Under the pieces are notes generated by a model. That model ran no database searches. It saw nothing but the letters and a program-made list of their open reading frames with translations, and was not told the origin of the DNA. A DNA stretch of 64,000 nucleotides from Pseudomonadota bacterium (GTDB lineage Bacteria > Pseudomonadota > Alphaproteobacteria > Rhizobiales > Hyphomicrobiaceae): NCBI GenBank assembly GCA_018242215.1, contig JAFECG010000021.1:124001-188000 (forward strand). The letters are read 5' to 3'. Below are positions 53,656-62,045 of the stretch, one piece after another. Numbering within the stretch: position 1 is the stretch's first letter; each line of letters starts with the position of its first letter. The translations under genes were made by a program, and so were the position numbers.

Positions 53656-55404
53656 TCAGAGCTTGTTTGTGCACGCGTGCAGAAGAGCGCTTTTGCCTGC
53701 GCGGATGGCCTTCAGACATCGCGCAATAGCTGCGCTCGTCTGCGACGGATCGGTGAGGCGCTCGCCATAGCCGCCGGCAGCTTCCGCAACCTTTGAGAAG
53801 TCCATTTCAGGCGCGAGGATCGCCTGGAAGCTGTCCTGCTCATTGGCGGTTCCGTCAGGATAGACGCGTAGCACCGACTGCTTCACCGCCGACCAGCCCG
53901 CATTGTCGAGCACGATCGTAAAAATCGGAAGCTTGTACTGTTTCGACACCGCAAAAACGGCGGAAGGGTTGTTGAAATAGAACGTTCCGTCCCCGACGAT
54001 CTGTACGACCGTGCTTTTTGGTAGCGCCAGCTTCACGCCAAGTGCCAAGCCACCGGATGCGCCAAGTCCGCCGCCCGGATTGCTGATCATGGTGCCGGAG
54101 CGCGGCCGGCGAATCTGCATAGTCGGAACGGATTGCCGCGTCACCGCTTCGTTGATCACTACGTCATCGTCTTGCAGCTGCTCGCCCAGCGCCGCGCAGA
54201 TGAAGTGCGGATTGATGAAACCCTCCGAACCGGGATCGGCGGAAAGCTGCGCATAACTTTGTTCTCTTTCGATCTGCTCTTGTTTCAGCGCCGCGAAACG
54301 CTTGCTTGCGGCGGACCTGAATTTCAGCGTCTCGCGCTTGCGCAGCGCCGACAAGAGTTGCGCGAGGATTTTCGCGCTACGGCCCTGCATTCTAATGTTC
54401 GCGGGAAACGGCCACATTGGAGAGGCCGTCTTCAGCACATCGATATCGACGTGAGCCCAGTAGGTCTCGGGGTTATCTTTATATGTCGAGGGTAACCACG
54501 GCACTTCCACGTCGACAAGCAGCCCGACGTCGACCTTGTTCAGGCCCTTCGGCTGAAAACCGCCAAAGCCGGGGAAGGTCCAAGAAATATTGTTCACCGA
54601 TAGATAATCGATGACGCGAATGCCCGCATATTCCGCCAACGCAGCGATGGCACTCGACGCTTCGGGGTCCCGGCCCGCGTATTGCGTGATGAGCATCGGG
54701 TTCTCGGCGTCCAGGAGTTTCTTGGCGAGCTCGCTGACCAAGTCCGGATCGGTTCCCTCTACTTCCGTCGTGCCGAACCGCCCTTCGGGATACGAGTGGA
54801 CCTCGCTCTCCTTCCATTCGTCGGCCAACACCTCTCGGGGAAGCATCAGGTATGCAGGCCCCTTCGGTTCGCTCCCCATGACGGCCGACGCCCGGCGAAG
54901 CACCTGCTTGGCGATCACCCCTGATGGCAGCGTGTATTCCCACTTAACGTAAGGTCGCACGAGGCCGCCCTGATCGTTCGGCTGCTGCACGAAATGCACG
55001 TACGTGTCTCGGGAGCCGGTCAGTTCACCGAAGCTTGTGAACGGCGCGGTACCGGCCATCAGAAGCACGGGAATGCGTGAGCGAAGCAAATTGTGAAGCC
55101 CCATGGATGCGTTCGCCGTTCCGGCATCGACATGGACGAGCACGCCTTGTCCGCGGCCTGTCATCAGAGCGTAGCCGCCAGCCATGTGGACGGCCGTATT
55201 CTCGTGAGGGCAAAGAACGACCTTCGGCATCTTGCGGCCGGAAGCCTGCCACAGAGCCATCTCTTCGATAATCGGCGCGTGGTCAGTACCAAGATTGCAA
55301 AAGAGATAGTCGATGCCGATCTCGTTCAAGCCCTCCAGGAAATAATGCGCGGTGCTGTGGCGATCCTCGCGGACGGCGGTTTCAGACATGATCTTCGCTT
55401 CCAT
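53656..55404 (-). CDS. ThDP-dependent decarboxylase/lyase
   Basis: A 582-residue member of the acetolactate synthase/benzoylformate decarboxylase superfamily. The N-terminal PYR domain has the essential glutamate in CPHENTAVHMAGG; the central domain follows, and the C-terminal PP domain has the GDGTFYFNNP ... LDNAGW motif for ThDP-Mg. ATG 55404 has GAGGC upstream; a GTG at 55410 overlaps the stop of the deacetylase (GTGA), so translation is coupled. Possible reactions are 2-oxo-acid decarboxylation or hydrolysis of a cyclic 1,2-dione; the substrate cannot be deduced. Confidence 0.85.
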   Translation of the reverse strand: MEAKIMSETAVREDRHSTAHYFLEGLNEIGIDYLFCNLGTDHAPIIEEMALWQASGRKMPKVVLCPHENTAVHMAGGYALMTGRGQGVLVHVDAGTANASMGLHNLLRSRIPVLLMAGTAPFTSFGELTGSRDTYVHFVQQPNDQGGLVRPYVKWEYTLPSGVIAKQVLRRASAVMGSEPKGPAYLMLPREVLADEWKESEVHSYPEGRFGTTEVEGTDPDLVSELAKKLLDAENPMLITQYAGRDPEASSAIAALAEYAGIRVIDYLSVNNISWTFPGFGGFQPKGLNKVDVGLLVDVEVPWLPSTYKDNPETYWAHVDIDVLKTASPMWPFPANIRMQGRSAKILAQLLSALRKRETLKFRSAASKRFAALKQEQIEREQSYAQLSADPGSEGFINPHFICAALGEQLQDDDVVINEAVTRQSVPTMQIRRPRSGTMISNPGGGLGASGGLALGVKLALPKSTVVQIVGDGTFYFNNPSAVFAVSKQYKLPIFTIVLDNAGWSAVKQSVLRVYPDGTANEQDSFQAILAPEMDFSKVAEAAGGYGERLTDPSQTSAAIARCLKAIRAGKSALLHACTNKL

Positions 55405-55406
55405 AT

Positions 55407-56348
55407 TCACGCCTCAGCAACGCTGTCGGATTTTGACATTTGAGATTGGTAGGACTGAAAGATGTCGCGGCCACGCGCGATCCAAACGCGTCCGTCCATC
55501 ACAAGATCTTCTAGCAGCTGTTCGAATGCCGCTATCCGATGCGGATAGCCGATGATCCAAGGGGATACTGAGATCGACAGGATACGGGCTTCATTCGACG
55601 CTTCCAGTTGGAAGCGTCGTGCCGCAGCGGTCACCATAGCGGTGTACTCGTCGATTGTGCGGTCGTGTTCGAGCAGGACTGTCCGATCGGCGAGCTCATA
55701 GGAAAGAGGCATGGCGACGACGTCGCCGTTCGCGGTATGGAAATCGTACGGAAGGTCGTCATTGACCCAGTCGGCGACATAACGGATGCCTTGTCCGGCC
55801 AACAGTTCCATCGTGTGCGCGGACTGAGAATGCCCCGGCGAGTGCCATCCGACGATGTCTCCGCACATGGGCCGCAGGACGTCAAGCGCCTGACTGATCT
55901 GCTGCGCTTCATCCGCTTTATCCAAGCCGCCATGATGAAGCGTCGCCATATTTATGCCGCTTCCCATGATTTCCCAATCGCGCATCAAGAGGCTTTTGAT
56001 CAGGTCTGGGGCTCTGCGGGCAACTTCCGCGTTGACAGCTGCGGTCGCGCAAATTCCGTACCGATCAAGAGCTTTGAGCAGCCGGAAAATTCCCACGCGC
56101 AATCCATAGTCGCGCGCCGCATACCCCCAGAAATCAGGATAAGGACGATCGAGCGCACCCGTTGGACGAAACGGTGCGTTGCTTCCGCTGAGCGGAAAGA
56201 CCTCCAGGGGCACGGTGATCCACAGCGCCACTTGCGTGGATGCCGGCCACCTCAGACGCGGCCTCATGGCCGGAGGCTGGTAAGAAAACCAGTCGTGATC
56301 GAGGCCTCGACCGCGTTTCGCGTACCGGAGATATTCGTCGCCGATCAT
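55407..56348 (-). CDS. NodB-fold (polysaccharide deacetylase/PuuE-like) hydrolase 2
   Basis: A 313-residue cytoplasmic protein of the PuuE-like branch, whose members act on C-N bonds in small rings (allantoin, cyclic imides) and not on polysaccharides. Features are WPASTQVALWITVPLEVFP, the WGYAARDYGLRVG segment, GWHSPGHSQSAHTMELL and the IGYPHRIAAFEQLLE ending. There is no signal peptide. Its ATG at 56348 overlaps the stop of the upstream homologue (ATGA). It is a distant paralogue of its neighbour, so the two may form a heteromer or act on successive bonds. Confidence 0.82.
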   Translation of the reverse strand: MIGDEYLRYAKRGRGLDHDWFSYQPPAMRPRLRWPASTQVALWITVPLEVFPLSGSNAPFRPTGALDRPYPDFWGYAARDYGLRVGIFRLLKALDRYGICATAAVNAEVARRAPDLIKSLLMRDWEIMGSGINMATLHHGGLDKADEAQQISQALDVLRPMCGDIVGWHSPGHSQSAHTMELLAGQGIRYVADWVNDDLPYDFHTANGDVVAMPLSYELADRTVLLEHDRTIDEYTAMVTAAARRFQLEASNEARILSISVSPWIIGYPHRIAAFEQLLEDLVMDGRVWIARGRDIFQSYQSQMSKSDSVAEA

Positions 56349-57253
56349 GACCGGACGCTTCCGGCTGTCGACATTGCTGCCGCGTAGAACGTCTCGTAGT
56401 AGCAATCGGCGATCTCACTGCCCGTTGCGAACCAAACGCCGTCGCGTGACTTGATATGGCCGAGGACGTCTTCGAGGGCCGCAATGCGATGCGGCTGGCC
56501 GACGATGTAAGGATGAAGCGGAATACAAAAAACCGTCCCGCTTTCCTCCCCTTCTTCGTGAAGGCGATCGAAAGCCGCCTTGAGCATCTTGGCCCAATCC
56601 GCCGGGGAATATCCGCGCATCCCCATCACGCGAATATCATTGGTCTCGCTCGAATACGGTATGCTGATCAGCCTTCCAGACTTCACGCAAATCGGCGTTG
56701 GTTGGTCGTCGTGCACCATGTCGATCGTGTAATCGATACCGAACTCCGGCAGCAGATCGAAAAAGTCTTCTGTACTGCTGACCGCAGGCGACAACCAACC
56801 CCGCACAGGCTTGCCTGAAAAAGCACGAATAGTTTCGACGCTGTCCTTGATGACCTCGCGAACCTGGTTCGGGCTCATGCCATAGATCCAGCGAGTATTG
56901 TAAATCCCGTGCGCGAACAGTTCCCAATCCCGATCGAGACACGCTTGGACAATTTCCGGCAAATGCTCGCAGACAGCAGCGTTGAGCGAAACAGATGCGC
57001 GGATCCCGTGGCGGTCCAACGCTTCGAAAATACGCCAAATCCCTGCACGATTGCCGTAATCACGAAGGGAGTACCCTAGGACGTCCGGCGTTGGCCGCAG
57101 CCATGCGGGTCTAACCGGTCCAGTCGGCGGATCAAGCTCATAGAACTCGATATTAGGCACCACCCAAACCGCGATGCGCGCACCATTCGGCCAAACAAGT
57201 CTCGGTCTCGATGGATAAGGAACGTGGGGATAACGACTGGGCTCACGCAACAT
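56345..57253 (-). CDS. NodB-fold (polysaccharide deacetylase/PuuE-like) hydrolase 1
   Basis: A 302-residue homologue of the following gene. ATG 57253 overlaps the upstream dehydrogenase by 11 bases; the longer open frame to 57457 is read-through. Visible blocks are WPNGARIAVWVVPNIEFYEL, LGYSLRDYGNRAGIWRI, ELFAHGIYNTRW, RGWLSPAVSSTEDFFDLL and PHRIAALEDVLGHI. The AHGIYNTRW motif corresponds to the AHG-N metal-site region of PuuE-type enzymes. A cyclic-imide or ureide hydrolase role fits the genomic context. Confidence 0.82.
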   Translation of the reverse strand: MLREPSRYPHVPYPSRPRLVWPNGARIAVWVVPNIEFYELDPPTGPVRPAWLRPTPDVLGYSLRDYGNRAGIWRIFEALDRHGIRASVSLNAAVCEHLPEIVQACLDRDWELFAHGIYNTRWIYGMSPNQVREVIKDSVETIRAFSGKPVRGWLSPAVSSTEDFFDLLPEFGIDYTIDMVHDDQPTPICVKSGRLISIPYSSETNDIRVMGMRGYSPADWAKMLKAAFDRLHEEGEESGTVFCIPLHPYIVGQPHRIAALEDVLGHIKSRDGVWFATGSEIADCYYETFYAAAMSTAGSVRS

Positions 57254-58412
57254 GCGAAAGATCCCGCCCAAGCTCGACGCGCGATGCGGATTTCGCCGAA
57301 CGCTGAATGGCGAGCAGCGCCGCGACGGTATCGCGCCCCCATTCGGCGTCATGAATGCACGGCTTCCCGTTTCGGACGGCGTCCCAAAGAGCATCAAGCG
57401 CATCGCCTTGCCCCGGGCGGCCGACGCCTCGCGGAACCTCGATATGCCTCGTACCATTCCCGTCGTGAATCAGTATGCCGTTCGACGACATGCGGATATC
57501 TCCTCGTTCGCACGTCACGATGATCACTCCGAAATGGGGAAGGAACGGCTGCTCAATCGGAAGGCTGCGCGCGCCATATGCCAAATTGCGGATGGCGCCT
57601 TCATCCTGATGTTTCGCCCCGCTCAACCGGCGAAACATGTGGCCGCCACTCTTGAGGGTGCCTCCTTCGGACACGTTGTCGTGAAACTCGTCGCTGTCGA
57701 AATATCCGTATCCGCTATAGGTGAGCGACGCGGTGGCGCCGCCATCGAACTCCAAAAATGCCATGGATGCCCCATCGGTCGGAACTCCGGGGTCTAAGCG
57801 GTCGACGCGCGCTTGCAAGGCCGTAATTTTCTGACCCGTTATCGCACGAACGATCTCCACTTGGTGCGCCACTTGATTGAAGACCACGCCACCACCCAAC
57901 TCGGGATTCGATTCATCCGGACCGTGGGGTCGATAGACATAGTCGGTGTAATTGAATGCGAGCACCATCGCCACGCGGCCGAGCTCGCCCGAGGTGACGA
58001 TCTCGCGCATTTTTCGGACGTTCGGATCGAATCCGTGACTATGACCGACAATCAGCACACGTTGTGATCGTTCAACCGCGTTGACCACGCGATCACAGTC
58101 CGCGAGGTTCAGCGCCAACGGCTTCTCGACAAGGACATGCTTACCGCACTCAAGCGCCCGCACCGCCTGATCAGCGTGAAACCGGTGGGGCGAAGCGATA
58201 TAGATGACGTCGACAAAATGGTCTGCACACAGACTTTCGAAGTCCGAATAGATTTGCGCACTAAAATCTCGCGCGAACGCTTCTCTCGGCGCGGCCTGCG
58301 GATCCATGCCGGCGACCAACGAAAAATGAGGATGCACCGCGGCGGCGCGTATCATGAAGGCGCCGGCCAGTCCAAGACCAGCGATGCCCAACCTTATCTG
58401 GACCGCTTCCAT
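57243..58412 (-). CDS. Gfo/Idh/MocA family dehydrogenase
   Basis: A 389-residue NAD(P)-dependent oxidoreductase. The Rossmann motif GIAGLGLAGAF is near the N-terminus, followed by the VEKPLAL motif with the catalytic lysine and GGVVFNQVAHQVEIVRAI with a likely catalytic histidine. Placed directly after the dioxygenase subunits, it is the probable cis-dihydrodiol dehydrogenase, as for the Gfo/Idh-type enzyme in phthalate clusters. ATG 58412 is preferred; a GTG at 58433 falls inside a perfect palindrome (58425-58440). Confidence 0.85.
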   Translation of the reverse strand: MEAVQIRLGIAGLGLAGAFMIRAAAVHPHFSLVAGMDPQAAPREAFARDFSAQIYSDFESLCADHFVDVIYIASPHRFHADQAVRALECGKHVLVEKPLALNLADCDRVVNAVERSQRVLIVGHSHGFDPNVRKMREIVTSGELGRVAMVLAFNYTDYVYRPHGPDESNPELGGGVVFNQVAHQVEIVRAITGQKITALQARVDRLDPGVPTDGASMAFLEFDGGATASLTYSGYGYFDSDEFHDNVSEGGTLKSGGHMFRRLSGAKHQDEGAIRNLAYGARSLPIEQPFLPHFGVIIVTCERGDIRMSSNGILIHDGNGTRHIEVPRGVGRPGQGDALDALWDAVRNGKPCIHDAEWGRDTVAALLAIQRSAKSASRVELGRDLSHVA

Positions 58413-58441
58413 TTTTCTTGCATCCGGCAACACGTTGCCGC

Positions 58442-58966
58442 CTAGAGGATTGTCGTCAATGCGCCGTCGAAAAGAATCGCTTGATCGAGAACGACGTCGC
58501 GTCGTGCGAGGCGCGGGCCGTCCGAAGTCATGCGGATAATGTCTTCACGCTGCCCAACGTAGAGTCCGCCCTGCGGAACATTTCCGCGCGCGCGATGGGC
58601 CATGATGCAGGAGACGACATTGACCGAATGATCGGGCCCCTTGCCAACGACTTCGATATTGGAAATCATTCGCCGCGAAAGGGACGGAGGATTTTCCGCT
58701 CGCGACAGCCGTGGGTTTCTTATCTGGTCGATCCGCAAGCCGAGATCGCTGCGTTGCTCGTCGATGAGCGCGAAGCTCACTCCTTTTGCTCCGGCGTCGC
58801 GCATTTCTTGTGCGCGCACGACGTAACGGACATCATCCGCCAACATGCCGAACCAGGCCTCGTAGTCCCGATTATCGAGGATCCGCGCCTCTCGATATAG
58901 AAACTGTTCAATCGTTTTAAGCAGGCGGATATCTTCGTCCGTCATAATGCCGTTGACCGTCTCCAC
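58442..58966 (-). CDS. Ring-hydroxylating dioxygenase beta (small) subunit
   Basis: About 174 residues with the NTF2-like fold of dioxygenase beta subunits. Blocks such as LKTIEQFLYREARILDNRDYEAWFGMLADDVRYVV, SRMISNIEV-type RRMISNIEVVG and YVGQREDIIRM are typical. A GTG at 58966 lies eight bases after AAGGGG, just past the alpha-subunit stop; an ATG at 58945 is the alternative. It stabilises the alpha3-beta3 oxygenase. Confidence 0.9.
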   Translation of the reverse strand: METVNGIMTDEDIRLLKTIEQFLYREARILDNRDYEAWFGMLADDVRYVVRAQEMRDAGAKGVSFALIDEQRSDLGLRIDQIRNPRLSRAENPPSLSRRMISNIEVVGKGPDHSVNVVSCIMAHRARGNVPQGGLYVGQREDIIRMTSDGPRLARRDVVLDQAILFDGALTTIL

Positions 58967-58977
58967 TGGCAAACCCC

Positions 58978-60282
58978 TTATGCGACCGGTTCCATGAGCT
59001 GACCCCACCGCCGCATGAATTCGAGCTGCGCGACTTCCGTGTCTGCAGGCCTGAACACCTTGCACGGGCCCTGATGCGACTCGTCGGGTTTATCGAGATA
59101 AGGGAGTGCGGTGTGGAAACTGTACGGAAACTGCTTCGCTATCGAATTGTCGCTCGCAAGAGTCGCTGAGGCCCACAGCTCGACGTCATCCTGCTCGAAG
59201 ACGCCAGCCGCGCCGAAATTGTGGAAGCCTTTCCTCAAAACATTGCTCTTATATTCCGGTGTCGCTTCCCGTTCGGCAAGGATCCAACTGCGGATCTCCA
59301 TGTCCGTTCCGCTTAAGGGCTGCCATTGCCGCATGATGACAGCCTTCTCTTCTGGGCCGACCTGCGTCTCGATGAAGGAAAGGTTGGGGAAAATGGTACC
59401 CACGATAACGCGGAGCTTGCTGAGCATTTCGAGTTGCCCAGGCTGCAGGCTATCACGGTAAAGCGCCTCCAGATCCTTCGGATGGGTTTGGTATGAGTTC
59501 TCGGGCAGTCCGGGCGCGAGGTAGGTCAGCGTGCAACCGTGACCCGCATCATCAACGACCTGAAAACTATTCTCGGCGGCCGTCGCGAATCCGGCACGCG
59601 CAGCTCGGACGGGATCAAGCGTCAGCGGGCCGACATGGGTCGTGAGGATATGCTGCGCGTCGCCTACGAAATTCAGCGCGCCCACCTTCCAATTGCACTT
59701 CACCCGCCAACGATGCGGAGGCGCGAGCACCTCCATGCCGCCCGGCGTTCTCGAGAGGAAGGGATCGAGATACCACGCAAACTCACCGATATAGTTCGAG
59801 AGCGGTGCGACCTCGGTATTCCACGATCCAAAGATCAAACCCTTGTGGGTTTCGAGACGCGGCACTTTCGGCAGGCCAAGCGCCGACATATCGATGTCTT
59901 TCGGCAGATGCTTGTCGAATGTCGTCGTGAGCAGCGCGCCTGTCTGGTCATATGTCCAACCGTGATAAGGACACACAAAGTTTCTCGCGTTGCCCGAGTC
60001 GGCGCGGCACACCTGCGCCCCTCGATGCCGGCAACTGTTAAGGAACGCCTGGATGTTTCCCTGCCGATCGCGCGCGACCACGATCTCCGCGATCCCAAGC
60101 TTACGAACGACATAATCGCCCGGAGCGGGGATCTCCGTCTCGTGTGCAAGGAACCCCCATGTCCGATTGAAAATCTTCTCAATTTCAGAGCGATAAATCT
60201 GATCATCCACGAAGACCTCGCGGCTGACCTCACCTCTAGCGATATCGACCCAGCGCGGGCCGCCGACGGACGAAACTGTCAT
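58978..60282 (-). CDS. Ring-hydroxylating dioxygenase alpha (catalytic) subunit
   Basis: A 434-residue Rieske non-heme iron oxygenase. Rieske ligands are Cys84-x-His86 and Cys104-x-x-His107 (CRHRG ... CPYHGW). The mononuclear iron site is NWKVGALNFVGDAQHILTTH with Asp208, His211 and His216, plus the distal carboxylate in FEQDD (about residues 363-366). The usual AEN after NWK is ALN here. It adds both atoms of O2 across an aromatic ring using electrons from the ferredoxin and reductase encoded at 62046-63619. It is the first gene of the leftward catabolic operon. Confidence 0.95.
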   Translation of the reverse strand: MTVSSVGGPRWVDIARGEVSREVFVDDQIYRSEIEKIFNRTWGFLAHETEIPAPGDYVVRKLGIAEIVVARDRQGNIQAFLNSCRHRGAQVCRADSGNARNFVCPYHGWTYDQTGALLTTTFDKHLPKDIDMSALGLPKVPRLETHKGLIFGSWNTEVAPLSNYIGEFAWYLDPFLSRTPGGMEVLAPPHRWRVKCNWKVGALNFVGDAQHILTTHVGPLTLDPVRAARAGFATAAENSFQVVDDAGHGCTLTYLAPGLPENSYQTHPKDLEALYRDSLQPGQLEMLSKLRVIVGTIFPNLSFIETQVGPEEKAVIMRQWQPLSGTDMEIRSWILAEREATPEYKSNVLRKGFHNFGAAGVFEQDDVELWASATLASDNSIAKQFPYSFHTALPYLDKPDESHQGPCKVFRPADTEVAQLEFMRRWGQLMEPVA

Positions 60283-60301
60283 TTATGCGCCTGTGGTATT
60301 T

Positions 60302-60318
60302 CACTGATACGTCACAGT
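60302..60318. promoter_or_regulatory. Second operator type upstream of the dioxygenase operon
   Basis: CACTGATACGTCACAGT lies 20 bases before the alpha-subunit start and shares 13 of 17 positions with 52023-52039. The inner ACTG ... CAGT arms form an inverted repeat. Confidence 0.55.
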
Positions 60319-60471
60319 AGGTCATTCCCTTGCGCAAATCAAGCGACCTCGCATCGCGATTCAACGCCTATTTCGTCATCTCCAATCGCTCACAAATCAT
60401 GCATTACTGGCAGTGTTCGCGTTTCTTCCCGCGAGCCCGCCGCGCGCTACCACCAAGCGAGGTTTTCGATC

Positions 60472-61311
60472 GTGCGAAACAAGACGGACAAAGCCAGCAG
60501 AACAAGTTTGCGCGAACTCGCCATCCGCAGCATCCGTGATCTGATTGCGACCCGCAGGATAAAACCGGGCGAATACATCAACGAGCGGGCGCTGGTGAAA
60601 GAGCTCGGCATCGGGAGAACCCCGACGCATCAAGCGCTCGAGGAACTTACGCTAACCAAGCTCGTGCAGTTCATTCCTGGCCGCGGATCAATCGTCCGGC
60701 CGATCGGTCCGCAGGAAGTCCTGAGGTTGACGGAAGCGCGCGTCATAAATGAAGAGCTCTCGGCCCGGCTCGCAGCGCGGCACGCAACTCCAAATGACGT
60801 AGATGAGCTATCCGCGCTGATTGCCCGCGCGGAACACTGGACTGCGCTGCGAAACATCGAGCGGCTGGTGCTCCTCGACCGGACATTTCATGCGACGATA
60901 GCCCGAATATCTGCCAATGCGGTGCTTCAGGACATTCTGTCCGGCCTTCATGAGCGGGCCCTGGGTTATTGGTTCGTCGTCGCGAGCGCGCCATCTCGCC
61001 TTGCTGAAATTTCCTCTGAGCATGAAGCCGTGTTCGAAGCCATCCGCGCCAAAGATGAAGACCGCGCAGGTCGGGCTATGCGCGACCACCTTGAATCGTT
61101 TCAGGCCGCGATCGATCGAACTTTCTTTGCGCCGGTTCCAGCGCTCGAACCCGACCCAGCGACAAAGCTCAGGAATTCCGGACAACGCTCGCGCGGAAAG
61201 CCTCAATATGCTGCCGCATCGCCTTCGCCGCCGCCTCGGGATCGCGGCGCTCTATTGCGTCGATCACGGCCTCGTGCTGATCCTGGAAAGACTCGTGATG
61301 ATCATTCTTGA
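60472..61311 (+). CDS. GntR family regulator (FCD subfamily) with unusual C-terminal tail
   Basis: About 279 residues. The winged helix (AIRSIRDLIATRRIKPGEYI, VKELGIGRTPTHQALEELTL) is followed by an FCD domain ending near FQAAIDRTFFAPV (about residue 222). The GTG at 60472 has GCGAGG upstream; the huge open frame before it is antisense to the dioxygenase gene. The last 45-50 codons are basic and proline-rich, run antisense to the next regulator's C-terminus, and have no counterpart in the family. It is divergent from the dioxygenase operon and probably controls it. Confidence 0.85.
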   Translation: MRNKTDKASRTSLRELAIRSIRDLIATRRIKPGEYINERALVKELGIGRTPTHQALEELTLTKLVQFIPGRGSIVRPIGPQEVLRLTEARVINEELSARLAARHATPNDVDELSALIARAEHWTALRNIERLVLLDRTFHATIARISANAVLQDILSGLHERALGYWFVVASAPSRLAEISSEHEAVFEAIRAKDEDRAGRAMRDHLESFQAAIDRTFFAPVPALEPDPATKLRNSGQRSRGKPQYAAASPSPPPRDRGALLRRSRPRADPGKTRDDHS

Positions 61312-61864
61312 ATGAGATAAACCAAAATCTCAGCGACTGTTCGTGAAGGCGCCGCAAGATATCTGCCAGTTCGTCGTTTTTGGCGGCTTGGGCCAGCGTT
61401 GTATGGAACTCCCGATCCAGCGACATCATCGTATTGATGTCGCGCTTGCCGATCGCCGCACGCGCACGCTTTGCAATGAGATGGAGTGCGCGAATGTCGT
61501 CGTCGCTTGCCCGCTCAGCCGCCAATCGTGCACATAGACACTCATTGGCGATCCGCACCTCGACCATCTGCATGACGGCAGACAGAATAATCGGTTTCAC
61601 GATGATGCCTTTGCGCGGCATTACCTCGACCATTCCTTCCAGACGGAGCCGATCGAGGGCCTGGTGAACGGGCGTCCGCCCGACGCCGATCGCGTCAGCC
61701 ACGAGCGTTTCGTTGATGCAGTCTCCCGGTGGATAGGCGCACGTGATGATTTTGTGCTTGATGGTCTCGTAAGCCTTATCGCGCAATGAAACATAGGGCT
61801 TTCGTGCCGCGCGGCCCGATGGGCCGGTCGGGGCTTTCTTCGTTCGTTGTGCCGTCCGCATCAT
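61169..61864 (-). CDS. GntR family regulator (FCD subfamily)
   Basis: A 231-residue regulator: the winged helix begins SLRDKAYETIKHKIITCAYP, with the recognition segment in ADAIGVGRTPVHQALDRLRL, followed by the FCD bundle with metal/ligand positions in LDREFHTTLA and DQHEAVIDAI. It is clearly related to the adjacent plus-strand regulator. The two genes face each other and overlap by 143 bases. It is divergent from the ferredoxin reductase gene, with the second operator type in between. Confidence 0.9.
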   Translation of the reverse strand: MMRTAQRTKKAPTGPSGRAARKPYVSLRDKAYETIKHKIITCAYPPGDCINETLVADAIGVGRTPVHQALDRLRLEGMVEVMPRKGIIVKPIILSAVMQMVEVRIANECLCARLAAERASDDDIRALHLIAKRARAAIGKRDINTMMSLDREFHTTLAQAAKNDELADILRRLHEQSLRFWFISFKNDHHESFQDQHEAVIDAIERRDPEAAAKAMRQHIEAFRASVVRNS

Positions 61865-61958
61865 GTCCCTCTGCCCAAAAATATCACAGGCATATGCCTA
61901 AATTAGTTACAGCCAGTTTCGAGCGGGCGCAATGCGGAATCTCGTGCACTATAAATGT

Positions 61959-61975
61959 CAGTGATGTTTCACATT
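61959..61975. promoter_or_regulatory. Second operator type upstream of ferredoxin reductase
   Basis: TCAGTGATGTTTCACAT contains the 15 bases TCAGTGATGTTTCAC, an exact inverted copy of the sequence at 52014-52028. It sits about 70 bases before the reductase start and 95 before the regulator start on the other strand. Confidence 0.6.
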
Positions 61976-62045
61976 GACTGCGCATTTACGATCCCTTACG
62001 TGTGCTCCGGGATCTTTTTTCGTGCTTGAAAATGCGAGGAATCGG

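Noticed and set aside
59539-60471. Long N-terminal extension of the plus-strand GntR protein
   Set aside because: It is entirely antisense to the dioxygenase alpha gene; the family N-terminus begins at the GTG at 60472.
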